DNA of 41,875 bases from Acetobacteraceae bacterium (lineage in GTDB: Bacteria > Pseudomonadota > Alphaproteobacteria > Acetobacterales > Acetobacteraceae): positions 1 through 41,875 of the forward strand of contig CANBNK010000033.1 in assembly GCA_947371015.1 (NCBI GenBank), given 5' to 3'. The position numbers were made by a program, and so were the translations under genes. Shown here piece by piece: positions 1 through 8,289 of the stretch. How positions within the stretch are numbered: position 1 is the first letter of the stretch; each line of letters opens with the position of its first letter. The notes beneath the pieces are model-generated. The model was not told where the DNA came from. It saw only the letters and a list, made by a program, of their open reading frames with translations, and did not search any database.

Positions 1-1
1 G

Positions 2-1144
2 ACCGGGCGCTTCCTGCCCGTGGCCACCCGGGCGCGGCTGCTGGACCGCGCGCTGTCCTTCGCGCCGGATGCGCTGGTGGCCAATGGCGACCATGTCTAC
101 TGGGACCAGCGCCGCCAGGTGGGCGCCGGCACCGCCACGCTGCCGGAAGCGGTGACGCGCGTGACCGGCGTGTTCGCCCGCGAACAACCGCTGCTCGGCG
201 GGCCGAACGAGGCGGTGCTGAAGCGTTCGGTCGGGCCGCAGATCGCGCCGCTGTATGGCGCCCGCTGCCGCAGCGTGCCGGTCTTCTTCATGCAGGACGA
301 CCACGACCACTTCGAGAATGACGAGGCGACCGACCGGCTGATCTCCTTCCCGCCCGACCCCTTCATGCTGGCGGCGGCGCGGGCCAGCCAGGCGCTGTAC
401 TACCCGGCCTTCCTGCCGGACGCGACACGGCCGCTCGGCCTGGGCAGCACGCGGGTGGATGGCATCTCAGAAAGCTTCGGCACGCTGCGCTATGGCAAGC
501 TGCTGGAAGTGCTGATGTATGACTGCCGCCGCTTCATGACGCTGGCGGGGCCGAGCGCCAGCTTCCTGCCCGAGACCACCGAGGCGTGGCTGACCCAACG
601 CATGGCGCAGAGCGACGCGGCGCACCTGATCAACGCGCCCTCCACCCCGCCAGGCTGGAGCGCGGGCAAGTGGGGCGAGTGGTATGCCGACCTGGAGGCC
701 GGTGCGAAGCTGACGACCGAGCGGCCCAAGCCCTATTGGCAAAGCGGCTGGCGGGCCCAGCACGACCGCCTGCTGGCCGCGGCCAGCGCCATGCGCGACC
801 GCACGCCGATCTTCGTCAGCGGCGACCTGCATGCGCTGGGCGAAACCCAGATCATGCGCAGCGGCGCGCAGGATTTCTCCCGCCACCCGATCACCTCCGT
901 GCTGTGCGGGCCGGTCGGCACCGGACGGCCGGGCTTTCCCTCCGCCATCCGCGGCATGCTGCCGCAGGTGCCGGCGGGGCTGGAGGTACAGGAGGCGCTG
1001 CAGCCGCTGGAGGAGAACGGCTTCACCATCGCCGACTTCACGCCCGGCGATATGACGCTGCGCTATTTCAAGTGGCGGCATGAGGCTGTCGAGGCGATCG
1101 ACAGCCTGCAGCCCTTCCGCACCACCCGCATACCCAGGGCCTGA
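2..1144 (+). CDS. PhoD-like metallophosphoesterase (5' end missing)
   Basis: Likely a calcineurin-like phosphoesterase of the PhoD/alkaline phosphatase D group, which hydrolyse phosphate mono- or diesters with metal ions and are usually exported. Visible metal-binding-type motifs in order are NGDHVYWD near the start, QDDHDHFEND about 70 residues later, and SGDLHALGE around residue 270 of the visible part. The frame is open to the left window edge, so a GTG at 20 is probably internal and the N-terminus, including any signal peptide, lies outside. The stop at 1142-1144 is two bases before the ATG of the next gene, which suggests one transcript with the dehydrogenase. The family assignment rests on motifs; the substrate cannot be told. 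Confidence 0.8.
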   Translation, partial: TGRFLPVATRARLLDRALSFAPDALVANGDHVYWDQRRQVGAGTATLPEAVTRVTGVFAREQPLLGGPNEAVLKRSVGPQIAPLYGARCRSVPVFFMQDDHDHFENDEATDRLISFPPDPFMLAAARASQALYYPAFLPDATRPLGLGSTRVDGISESFGTLRYGKLLEVLMYDCRRFMTLAGPSASFLPETTEAWLTQRMAQSDAAHLINAPSTPPGWSAGKWGEWYADLEAGAKLTTERPKPYWQSGWRAQHDRLLAAASAMRDRTPIFVSGDLHALGETQIMRSGAQDFSRHPITSVLCGPVGTGRPGFPSAIRGMLPQVPAGLEVQEALQPLEENGFTIADFTPGDMTLRYFKWRHEAVEAIDSLQPFRTTRIPRA

Positions 1145-1146
1145 GC

Positions 1147-2199
1147 ATGACCGAGCGTTTCCGCGATACCGAGCTGCGCGCCTTCGCCCGCGCCATGTTC
1201 GTGCAGGCCGGCATGGAAGCGGCCAAGGCCGAGGTGGTGGCCGATGTGCTGGTGGAGGGCGACCTGCTGGGCCACGACACGCACGGCCTGGCGCATCTGC
1301 CGCCCTACCTGGACGCGCTGACCAAGGGCGAGATGCTGGGCGCCGGCGAGCCGGCGTTGCTGGCCGAAACCCCTGTCGTGCAGACCTGGAACGGCCGCAA
1401 GCTGCCGGGGCCATGGCTGGTGCGGCAGGCCAGCGACTGGGCCAGCGATGCCGCGAAGACCTTCGGGATGGGCGCGGTTTCCATCCAGCGGGCCGGCCAT
1501 ATCGGTTGCCTCGCCGCGTATCTCCAGCGCATCGCCGAACGCGGCCAGGTGCTGCTGCTGTTCAGCAGCGACCCGTCAACGGCTTCGGTGGCGCCGTGGG
1601 GCGGGACGCGGCGGCTGTTCACGCCAAACCCCATTGCCGCGGGCTGGGGCACGGGCGGGTCCAGCGTGATGATGGATATCTCCATGTCCATCACCACAAA
1701 TGCCATGACGGCGCGGCGCCGGGCCGAGGGCACGCGCTTCCCGGCGCCAACGCTGCTGGATGCTGATGGTGGGGCCACCGACGACCCCAACGCCTTCTTC
1801 AGCGAACCCGCGGGCACGCTGCTGCCGTTGGGCGGGGTGCAGGCCGGGCATAAGGGCGCGGCGCTGGGCATGCTGGTGGAGGCGCTGACCTCCGGCCTTT
1901 CCGGCTATGGCCGCAAGGACCCGAATGCCGGGTGGGGCGCCAGCCTGCTGGTACTGGTGCTGGACCCCGCCCGCTTCGGCGGCGCCGAGGCCTTCGCCGC
2001 CGAGACGCAATGGATGGCCGATGCCGTCCACGGCAACCCGCCGGTACGGGGCGGCGAGGCACCGCGCCTACCCGGCGAACGCGGCCTGGCGCGCAAGGCG
2101 GAGCAGCGCTTCAAGGGCGTGGCGCTGCACCCGAGCATCGCGCCCCTGCTGCGGGCGCGCGGGGAGAAGGCCGGCGTGGCGTTTCCGGCGCCGCTGTAG
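1147..2199 (+). CDS. Ldh2/YlbC-family NAD(P)-dependent oxidoreductase
   Basis: A 350-residue protein of the malate/L-lactate dehydrogenase-2 family (Ldh2, YiaK, YlbC, AllD). This family reduces or oxidises 2-oxo/2-hydroxy acids with NAD(P) and has its own fold rather than the classical Rossmann LDH fold. Seen: the N-terminal GDLLGHDTHGLAHLPPYL segment with the family's invariant His, the AGHIGCLAAYLQRIAERG region, the TPNPIA stretch, and the C-terminal GGVQAGHKGAALGMLVEALT segment. Length is normal for the family. It starts two bases after the phosphoesterase stop, so the two are probably co-transcribed. The exact 2-hydroxy acid is unknown. It may serve carboxylic-acid catabolism, in keeping with the many carboxylate-binding proteins nearby, but that link is inference. 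Confidence 0.85.
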   Translation: MTERFRDTELRAFARAMFVQAGMEAAKAEVVADVLVEGDLLGHDTHGLAHLPPYLDALTKGEMLGAGEPALLAETPVVQTWNGRKLPGPWLVRQASDWASDAAKTFGMGAVSIQRAGHIGCLAAYLQRIAERGQVLLLFSSDPSTASVAPWGGTRRLFTPNPIAAGWGTGGSSVMMDISMSITTNAMTARRRAEGTRFPAPTLLDADGGATDDPNAFFSEPAGTLLPLGGVQAGHKGAALGMLVEALTSGLSGYGRKDPNAGWGASLLVLVLDPARFGGAEAFAAETQWMADAVHGNPPVRGGEAPRLPGERGLARKAEQRFKGVALHPSIAPLLRARGEKAGVAFPAPL

Positions 2200-2213
2200 C
2201 GGTCGGCCCCGCT

Positions 2214-2474
2214 TCAGCGATCTCTTCCCGGCCGGCGGCGCATGTCGTAGTCGCGACGCAGTTCCTCGCGGCGGCGGGCTTCCCAGGCGGCGCGCTCGCG
2301 CCGTTCGTGCCACTGCTCGCGGCGCTCGGCTTCGGCGCGGCGGCGCCATTCCTCCTCGCGGTGGCGCTCGTATTCGCCCCGCCGCTCACGCGGGTCCCCC
2401 CAATAGGGCTGGGCGGCCGCCGGCAGTACCGGTGACGCGAACAGGGACAGCAGAAGCAGGCGGCGACGCAGCAT
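2214..2474 (-). CDS. small secreted Arg/Glu-rich protein
   Basis: An 86-residue protein with a clear signal peptide (MLRRRLLLLSLFASPVLPAAA, cleavage probably after AAA or AAAQ). The mature part is almost entirely Arg, Glu, Trp and Ala (RRGEYERHREEEWRRRAEAE and similar), likely a charged helix. A longer frame continues upstream, but the ATG at 2472-2474 is preceded by a good GAAGGAG ribosome site and begins the signal peptide, so this start is chosen. The gene lies downstream of crcB on the same strand with a repeat element between them, and is convergent with the dehydrogenase 14 bp away. I recognise no family. Short Arg/Glu-rich periplasmic proteins are common in Acetobacteraceae, and function is unknown. 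Confidence 0.65.
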   Translation of the reverse strand: MLRRRLLLLSLFASPVLPAAAQPYWGDPRERRGEYERHREEEWRRRAEAERREQWHERRERAAWEARRREELRRDYDMRRRPGRDR

Positions 2475-2663
2475 GGCGAACTCCTTCAAGGCAGGGCGCC
2501 CGCCGCATGCCGCGGAGACAAGGTTTGGCCCCAGACGGGCGGTCGCTCCGTCCGACGCTTCGGGCGGGGCTTGCCCGTCAGCAACGCCGGGGGCGCGCGG
2601 CAGTTGTGTCGCCAGCGCACGCCTCTCCGTCAGTGCGCGGCCCAACTGCTGCGCCAGGGGGAA

Positions 2664-2768
2664 CGCTCGAGTGTGATCGTCGCAGGCGGAATCGCCGAAG
2701 ACGTGAATCACACGCCAAAACAATGAGCTAGAACCTGTCGGGCGCTTCTGTTTGCGCCTGACCGACGC
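2664..2768 (-). repeat. double-hairpin dispersed repeat, copy A
   Basis: Read on the minus strand this about 105-bp element matches 16843-16947 at roughly 93% (about 7 differences per 100 bases by hand alignment). It holds two stem-loops: a GGCGC/GCGCC stem at 2737-2762, and a larger one at 2671-2713 whose arms are GTGTGAT/ATCACAC outside, CGTC/GACG in the middle and GGCG/CGCC inside. It begins at the crcB stop codon and so could also act on the 3' end of that transcript. The rest of 2475-2663 shows no gene or clear site. Confidence 0.8.
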
Positions 2769-3130
2769 TAGATCCGCCGCCCCAGCCAGAAGCACAGCGC
2801 GAAGGCCCCCAGCCCCAGCGTCAGGCTGGCCAGGACGTAGAGCGCCGCCAGCCACCAGGCGCGTTCGAACAGCAAGCCGGTTTCCAGGCTGAAGGCGGAG
2901 AAGGTGGTGAAGCCGCCCAGCACGCCGGTCACCAGCAGCAACCGCCACTCACCGCCGATGCCCGCGCCGCCGGCAAGGCCGATGGCGGCGCTGCCGACCA
3001 CGTTCACCGCCAGCGTGCCCCAGGGGAAGCGGCCGCCGAGCCATTCAACCGCCAGCGTGCTGACGGCGTAGCGCAGCACCGAACCCGTGGCGCCGCCCAG
3101 CGCCACCAGCATCACGCCCAGCAGGTTCAT
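2768..3130 (-). CDS. crcB: fluoride exporter CrcB/Fluc
   Basis: A 120-residue inner-membrane protein with four predicted hydrophobic segments. It matches the Fluc/CrcB family, dual-topology dimers that let fluoride leave the cell. Visible family motifs are GGATGSVLRY near the N-terminus, PWGTLAVNVVG around residues 36-46, and GVLGGFTTFSAFSLE around 69-83, which holds the Phe/Thr residues that line the pore. Length is typical. Its ATG overlaps the rarA stop by four bases (ATGA), so translation is probably coupled to rarA. No fluoride riboswitch can be placed upstream because that sequence is rarA coding. A repeat element begins directly at its stop codon. Confidence 0.93.
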   Translation of the reverse strand: MNLLGVMLVALGGATGSVLRYAVSTLAVEWLGGRFPWGTLAVNVVGSAAIGLAGGAGIGGEWRLLLVTGVLGGFTTFSAFSLETGLLFERAWWLAALYVLASLTLGLGAFALCFWLGRRI

Positions 3131-4476
3131 CGCCGCGCCTTCTTCTCGCGGATCGCCGCCCAGCGTTCCATCCGCTCGCGCACCGCGGCCTCGGCGCCGC
3201 GGTCGCTGGGCTGGTAGAAGGCTTGGCGCTGCATCTCATCGGGGAAGTAGTTGGCGCCGGAGAACGCCTCGTCCTCGTCATGGTCGTAGGCGTAGCCGGC
3301 GCCATAGCCGATCTGCTTCATCAGTTTTGTGGGTGCGTTGAGGATGTGCTTCGGCGGCATCAGGCTGCCGGTGGCCTTGGCCGCCGCCATCGCCGCCTTG
3401 AAGCCGGCATAGACCGCGTTGGACTTCGGCGCCGTGGCCAGGTGGACCACCAGCTGCGCCAGCGCCAACTCGCCTTCCGGGCTGCCCAGCCGCTCATAGG
3501 TTGCCCAGGCGGCGACGGCCAGCGGCAGGGCGCGGGGGTCGGCCATGCCGACATCCTCGGCGGCGAAGCGGGTCAGCCGGCGGGCGATGTAGCGTGGGTC
3601 CTCACCGCCGGTCAGCATGCGGGCGAACCAGTACAGCGCCGCGTCGGGGTCGCTGCCGCGCATGGACTTATGGAGGGCACTGATGAGGTTGTAGTGCTCC
3701 TCGCGGTCCTTGTCGTACAGCGTGGCACGCTTCGCCAGCAGCTTTCCGAGAGCGGCCGGGTCCAGCGTGGCGCTGCCTGCGGGCAGGGCAAGCAGTTGCT
3801 CGGTCAGGTTCAGCAGATAGCGGCCATCGCCATCCGCCATCGCCCGCAGTGTGGCTCGCGCCATCTCGTCCAGCGGCAGCGCGTGGCCGGCTTCCGCCTC
3901 GGCACGGGCAAGCAAAAGTTCCAGCGCCGGGTCATCCAGCCGGCGCAGCACCATCACCTGGCTGCGGGAGAGCAAGGCGCCATTCAACTCGAAGGAGGGA
4001 TTCTCGGTGGTGGCGCCGACCAGCACCACGGTGCCGTCCTCCACCACCGGCAGGAAGCCGTCCTGTTGGGCACGGTTGAAGCGGTGGATTTCGTCCACGA
4101 ACAGCAGCGTGCCCTGGCCGTTGCGGCGGCGGATGCGCGCTTCGTCGAAGCTGCGCTTCAGGTCCGCCACGCCGGAGAACACCGCCGACAACGCCACAAA
4201 GACCAGCCCGGCGCGTTCCGCCAGCAGCCGGGCGATGGTGGTCTTGCCAACGCCGGGCGGCCCCCACAGCACCATGCTGGCCAGGCTGCCGCGTTCCAGC
4301 ATGCGGGTGATGCTGCCATCGGCGCCCAGCAGGTGGTCCTGACCCACCACCTGGTCGAGCGTGGCCGGGCGCAGCCGGTCGGCCAGCGGGCGGTTGGCCG
4401 CCGGCGGCAGGTCTGCTTCAGCAGGTGGGCCGCCGAACAGGTCGGTGGCGGAATCGGAAGGGCGGCGGGGGGCCAT
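3127..4476 (-). CDS. rarA: replication-associated recombination protein A (AAA+ ATPase)
   Basis: A 449-residue cytosolic AAA+ ATPase of the RarA/MgsA/WRNIP1 family, which acts at stalled replication forks and resembles clamp-loader subunits. Seen: Walker A GPPGVGKTT at residues 72-80, Walker B LLFVDEIHRFN from about 124, sensor-1 GATTENPSFELN from about 154, and the C-terminal MgsA oligomerisation region with ALYWFARMLTGGEDPRYIARR and AEDVGMADP. Length is normal. The start ATG is preceded by AAGGGG. It lies between an orphan binding protein upstream (57-bp gap) and crcB downstream (4-bp overlap), all on the minus strand. Confidence 0.96.
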   Translation of the reverse strand: MAPRRPSDSATDLFGGPPAEADLPPAANRPLADRLRPATLDQVVGQDHLLGADGSITRMLERGSLASMVLWGPPGVGKTTIARLLAERAGLVFVALSAVFSGVADLKRSFDEARIRRRNGQGTLLFVDEIHRFNRAQQDGFLPVVEDGTVVLVGATTENPSFELNGALLSRSQVMVLRRLDDPALELLLARAEAEAGHALPLDEMARATLRAMADGDGRYLLNLTEQLLALPAGSATLDPAALGKLLAKRATLYDKDREEHYNLISALHKSMRGSDPDAALYWFARMLTGGEDPRYIARRLTRFAAEDVGMADPRALPLAVAAWATYERLGSPEGELALAQLVVHLATAPKSNAVYAGFKAAMAAAKATGSLMPPKHILNAPTKLMKQIGYGAGYAYDHDEDEAFSGANYFPDEMQRQAFYQPSDRGAEAAVRERMERWAAIREKKARR

Positions 4477-4533
4477 GGCCCCTTATAACCCGCCGCCGCC
4501 CGGTTGGTTAGCGCGTGATCTGCGCGCGATGGG

Positions 4534-5751
4534 TCAGATGCGCACCAGTGGGCAGCCACCCTCGCTGAGCGGGCGCCAGGCCTCGTTCGGCGGAATGTGG
4601 GTGATCAGCTTGCAGAAATCGTAGCGGCCCTTCGCTTCGCTCTCCGGCTTCACCTGCCACAGGTTCATCACATGCATGCAGCGGCCGTCCTGCCGCAGTT
4701 CCACGTTGCTGTTGTAGAAGTCGTTGACGCGCTCGGCCTTCATGTGCGCGGCCACGGCATCGGCGTCGAAGTTGCCGACAGCCTTCACCGCCTTCAGCCA
4801 ATGGGTCACGCCGGTGTACATGGCGGCGTGCTGCAAGCCCGGCGGGGTCGGCATGCGCTGCATGTAGCGCTGCGCCCAGGTGCGGGCGACCGGCGTCTGG
4901 TCCCAGTAGAAGCTGTCGGTGAAGACCATGCCCTCGCAGGTCTTGTGGCCCAGGGCCACGATGTCCGTCACCTGGATCAGCAGCGTAGCGATGCGTGCGC
5001 CGCCGCGGGTCAGGCCGAACTCGCTGGCCTGCTTGATGCAGTTCTGCAAATCCGTACCGGCCAGGGCGAAGCCGATGACCTTGGCGCCGGAGGCGCGGGC
5101 CTGCAGCAGGAACCCCGAAAAATCGTTGTTGTTCAGCGGCGCACGGACCGCGCCCTTCACCTCGCCGCCATTGGCGCGCACGGCGGCCATGGTGTCCCGC
5201 TCCAGCGCATGGCCGAAGGCGTAGTCCGAGGTGATGAAGAACCAGCTGTTGCCGCCGGATTTGGTCAGCGCCGTGCCGGTGCCATGCGCCAGCGCGTAGG
5301 TGTCGAAGCCGAAATGCATGCCGTAGGGTGAGCACTTGCTGCCGGTGATGTCGGACGTCGCCGGGCCGGTGACGATGTAGATGCGCTTCTTCTCGCGGCA
5401 AACCTCCTGCATCGCCAGACCGGAGGAGGAGGCAGCGCCGTCGGCCAGGCATTCCACGCCGCTGTCCAGCCATTCGCGCGCCAGGGCGCCGGCGACGTCG
5501 GCCTTGTTCTGGTTGTCGGCCTGGCGGGTGACGATCTGCCGGCCCAGCACGCTGCCGCCGAAATCGGCAATGGCCATCTCGGCCGCCACCTTGTTACCGG
5601 GGCCGCCGACATCCTTGAACGGGCCGCTCATGTCGCTGAGCAGGCCGATCTGTACCGGGCGCGACGTGGATTGTGCCCGCAGCAGGCCCGGGGTGGCCAG
5701 CGGCAAGGCGGTGAGGCCGGCCAGCAGGGTACGGCGGTCGAGGCGATTCAT
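4534..5751 (-). CDS. ABC transporter substrate-binding protein, Leu/Ile/Val-binding type
   Basis: A 405-residue periplasmic binding protein of the branched-chain amino acid (LivJ/type I) family. The N-terminus MNRLDRRTLLAGLTALPLA is a twin-arginine-like signal ending near LRAQ. The body opens with VQIGLLSDMSGPFKDVGGPG, the usual start of this fold, and carries the GGSVLGRQI segment and the SDYAFGHALERD motif. The open frame extends 27 codons further upstream, but the ATG at 5749-5751 follows a GGGAGA ribosome site and begins the signal, so it is chosen. No permease or ATPase genes adjoin it, so it is an orphan binding protein. The ligand could be an amino acid, amide or aromatic acid. Confidence 0.9.
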   Translation of the reverse strand: MNRLDRRTLLAGLTALPLATPGLLRAQSTSRPVQIGLLSDMSGPFKDVGGPGNKVAAEMAIADFGGSVLGRQIVTRQADNQNKADVAGALAREWLDSGVECLADGAASSSGLAMQEVCREKKRIYIVTGPATSDITGSKCSPYGMHFGFDTYALAHGTGTALTKSGGNSWFFITSDYAFGHALERDTMAAVRANGGEVKGAVRAPLNNNDFSGFLLQARASGAKVIGFALAGTDLQNCIKQASEFGLTRGGARIATLLIQVTDIVALGHKTCEGMVFTDSFYWDQTPVARTWAQRYMQRMPTPPGLQHAAMYTGVTHWLKAVKAVGNFDADAVAAHMKAERVNDFYNSNVELRQDGRCMHVMNLWQVKPESEAKGRYDFCKLITHIPPNEAWRPLSEGGCPLVRI

Positions 5752-5841
5752 GACAGTTTCTCCCAATTGCGGCGGACGATGCCAGATCGGCGCGTCCGCG
5801 ACAAATGCCGAGCAAGGCGGCGGGCACAGCAATAGCGCGGT

Positions 5842-6296
5842 GACCAGTGGTCAATCCGGGGCAGCCCGCAGCAGACCCGGGCGGTGCTGGGCGGCGAGGT
5901 AATCTTCACCTGCGGCAGTGTGCCGGCCATGGCTGGGCTGGTGGCGGAAGACCAATTGCGCGCCATCGACACCACCGCCGGGGGGCGGCTTGCCGGCTCC
6001 CCTGCTGTGCCGTGCCGACGGTGGCCGAGCAGGGCTTCCCGGGCTTCGCCATCACCGAATGGCTGGCCATGCTGGCCCCGGCCGGTACCCCGGCGCCGAT
6101 CCTCGAGAAGGTGGCCGCCGCCATCGCCGCCGCGCTGCGCGACCCAGGCGTCCAGCAGCGGCTGCCGGGCCTGGGCATGCTGCCGGCCGCCGAAGGCCCC
6201 GCCGCGCTGGGCCGATTCCTGGCCGAACAGCGGGTGGCGATGGCGGCGCTGATCCAGGCCGAGAATATCCGGCTGGAGCGAACTGGCGTAGGCTAG
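5842..6296 (+). pseudogene. TTT/Bug substrate-binding protein remnant, 5' truncated and frameshifted
   Basis: The last roughly 150 codons of a TctC/Bug-type binding protein like the two intact genes that follow. Homology starts abruptly near 5848 (IRGSPQQTRAVLGGEVIF aligns with YRGSAGAMADVLAGNVSF in the next gene). The first segment is in the frame of 5842 and runs to about 6006. The rest, from VPTVAEQGFPGF to AENIRLE, is shifted. The break coincides with a tandem GTGCC GTGCC at 6007-6016, and removing one copy restores SPAVPTVAEQG. No signal peptide or N-terminal lobe is present. The 20 bases GCCGAGAATATCCGGCTGGA near its end also occur near the end of the next gene, which suggests descent from a tandem duplication. 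Confidence 0.85.
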
Positions 6297-6316
6297 GTCC
6301 AACCGGAGAAACCGCC

Positions 6317-7288
6317 TTGCCCATCGCCCGCCGCACCCTGCTTGGCGCCCTTGCCGTGCCTGCCCTGGCTCCCGTCGTAGCCCGGGCGCAGGCGGAATTC
6401 CCCAACCGCCCGGTGCGGATCGTCATCGCCTGGACCCCTGGTGGAGGCGTGGACGTGCCGGTGCGGCTGCTGCTGCCGCGCATGCAGGAAGCGTTGGGCC
6501 AGCCGATCGTGGCCGAGAATCGCGGCGGCGCCAGCGGCTCCATCGGCGCCACGGCCGTCTCGCAACTGCCGGCGGATGGCTACACCATTCTGGCCGATGC
6601 CGCGGCGCATGCCTCCAACAACGTGCTGATGAACCTGCCCTTCCAGTACGCCCAGGCCTTCACCCCGGTCAGCCAGGTCTCGGTGCTGCCGCACATGCTG
6701 GTGGTGGCGCCGGGCTTCCCGGCGCGCACGCTGGCGGAGCTGATCGCCATGGCCAAGGCGCGGCCGGGTGAGCTGACCTATGCCTCCTCCGGCATTGCCG
6801 CCGGGCCGCATCTGGCCTCGGCCGCGCTGCTGCGGCAGGCCGGGGCCCAGGCCACGCATGTGCCCTACCGCGGCAGCGCCGGCGCCATGGCGGATGTGCT
6901 GGCCGGCAATGTCAGCTTCACCTTCTCCACCATTCCCGCCGTCTCGCCCTTGGTGAAGGAAGGCCGGCTGCGGGCGCTGGCGGTCTCCACCAGCCATCGG
7001 CTGGAGAGCTTCCCCGACGTACCGACCGTGGCCGAGCAGGGCTTCCCGGGCTTCGAGCTGAACGAGTGGGTGGCGCTATGGGCACCGGCCGGCACCCCGC
7101 CGGCGGTGGTGGCAAAGCTGCACCAAGCCGTCGTGCATGCGCTGGGCGACCCGGCGGTGCGGCAGCGCTACGCCGATATCGGGATATTGCCGGTGGGCAG
7201 CAGCCCGGCGGAACTCGCCAGCTTCGTCGCCCGCGAACGCCAGCGCCTGGGCGACCTGATCCGCGCCGAGAATATCCGGCTGGACTGA
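6317..7288 (+). CDS. TTT-family (Bug/TctC) substrate-binding protein
   Basis: A 323-residue periplasmic binding protein of the tripartite tricarboxylate transporter family, which binds small carboxylates such as citrate, tartrate, nicotinate or aromatic acids. It has a signal peptide (ARRTLLGALAVPALAPVVARAQA), then FPNRPVRIVIAWTPGGGVDV, the ENRGGASGSIG loop and the PADGYTILADAAAHASN motif. The C-terminal half has VPYRGSAGAMADVLAG and DVPTVAEQGFPGFELNEWVALWAPAGTP. The start is a TTG at 6317-6319, eight bases after GGAGA; the frame remains open upstream but that part overlaps the pseudogene. No TctA or TctB membrane subunit is nearby. It is followed 38 bp later by a paralogue on the same strand. 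Confidence 0.9.
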   Translation: MPIARRTLLGALAVPALAPVVARAQAEFPNRPVRIVIAWTPGGGVDVPVRLLLPRMQEALGQPIVAENRGGASGSIGATAVSQLPADGYTILADAAAHASNNVLMNLPFQYAQAFTPVSQVSVLPHMLVVAPGFPARTLAELIAMAKARPGELTYASSGIAAGPHLASAALLRQAGAQATHVPYRGSAGAMADVLAGNVSFTFSTIPAVSPLVKEGRLRALAVSTSHRLESFPDVPTVAEQGFPGFELNEWVALWAPAGTPPAVVAKLHQAVVHALGDPAVRQRYADIGILPVGSSPAELASFVARERQRLGDLIRAENIRLD

Positions 7289-7326
7289 ATGGCGCTATCC
7301 TGCGGCAAAACCAAGGGATCAACGCC

Positions 7327-8289
7327 ATGAGCATCACCCGCCGCACGGCGCTGGCCGCACTCGCCCTGCCCTCTCTGGCCCGCGCCCAGGCCTCCTGGCC
7401 GGACCGCCCGGTGCGGGTATTGGTGGCCTGGCCACCCGGCGGCAGCACGGATGTCACCACGCGCCTGGTCATGGGCGCGGTGCAGCCGGCGTTGGGCCAG
7501 CCGGCGGTCATCGAGAATCGCGGCGGCGCCACCGGGGCGGTCGGCTCGGCTGCCTTCGCCAGCGCCCCGGCCGATGGCTACAACTGGATGGTCGATGCCT
7601 CCGGCCAGGCGGTGAACCAGTTCCTGCTGCCGAACCTCAGCTTCACCTATGCCACCGCCTTCACCCCGGTGACGCAGTTCGTGGTGCTGCCGACGCTGCT
7701 GCTGGTGCGGGCCGGCGCCCCGATGCGCAACCTGGCCGAGCTGGTGGCGCATCTGAAGGCCAACCCGGGCAAGGAGAGCTACGGCAGCTCCGGCGTCGGC
7801 ACCGCCTCCCACCTCTCCGCCGCCATCCTGATGCAGCGCGCCGGGCTGGACGCGCAGCACGTGCCCTACCGGGGCGGCGCGCAGCAGATCCAATCCGTGC
7901 TGACCGGCGAGACGCTGTTCACCTTCTCCACCATCCCGACCCCGGCGCCGCTGATCCGCGACAACCAGCTGCGCGTGCTGGCCATTTCCACGGAACAACG
8001 CAGCAGCGCCTTCCCCGAGGCGGTGCCGGTGGCCGAGCAAGGCTTCCCCGGCTTCGGGCTGGCCGACTGGAACGGGCTGCACGCCCCGGCCGGCACGCCG
8101 CCGGCGCTGATCCTGCGCATGGCGGAACTCTGCGATGCCGCGCTGAAGAAACCCGAGTTGCGCGAGCGCTTCACCCTGCTGGGGGCCGAGCCGGTCGGCG
8201 GCGGGCCGGAGCGCTTCGCCAGCTTCATCGCGCAGGAACGCACCCGACTGGGCGCCTTCATCCGTGCCCAGGGCATCAAGGCCGAGTAA
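7327..8289 (+). CDS. TTT-family (Bug/TctC) substrate-binding protein
   Basis: A 320-residue paralogue of the preceding gene. The short signal peptide MSITRRTALAALALPSLARAQA contains Arg-Arg. It continues with WPDRPVRVLVAWPPGGSTDV, IENRGGATGAVGSAAF, PADGYNWMVDASGQAVN, VPYRGGAQQIQSVLTGE and PVAEQGFPGFGLADWNG, all family landmarks. The ATG at 7327 has only a weak AAGGGA site upstream. Its last 14 bases overlap the convergent methyltransferase gene. With no transporter membrane genes in the window it is an orphan receptor, either sharing a permease encoded elsewhere or acting in sensing. The ligand is unknown, probably an organic acid. Confidence 0.9.
   Translation: MSITRRTALAALALPSLARAQASWPDRPVRVLVAWPPGGSTDVTTRLVMGAVQPALGQPAVIENRGGATGAVGSAAFASAPADGYNWMVDASGQAVNQFLLPNLSFTYATAFTPVTQFVVLPTLLLVRAGAPMRNLAELVAHLKANPGKESYGSSGVGTASHLSAAILMQRAGLDAQHVPYRGGAQQIQSVLTGETLFTFSTIPTPAPLIRDNQLRVLAISTEQRSSAFPEAVPVAEQGFPGFGLADWNGLHAPAGTPPALILRMAELCDAALKKPELRERFTLLGAEPVGGGPERFASFIAQERTRLGAFIRAQGIKAE

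Noticed and set aside
3131-3300. Fluoride riboswitch for crcB
   Set aside because: The sequence upstream of crcB is rarA coding with conserved protein motifs and shows no riboswitch-like conserved core.
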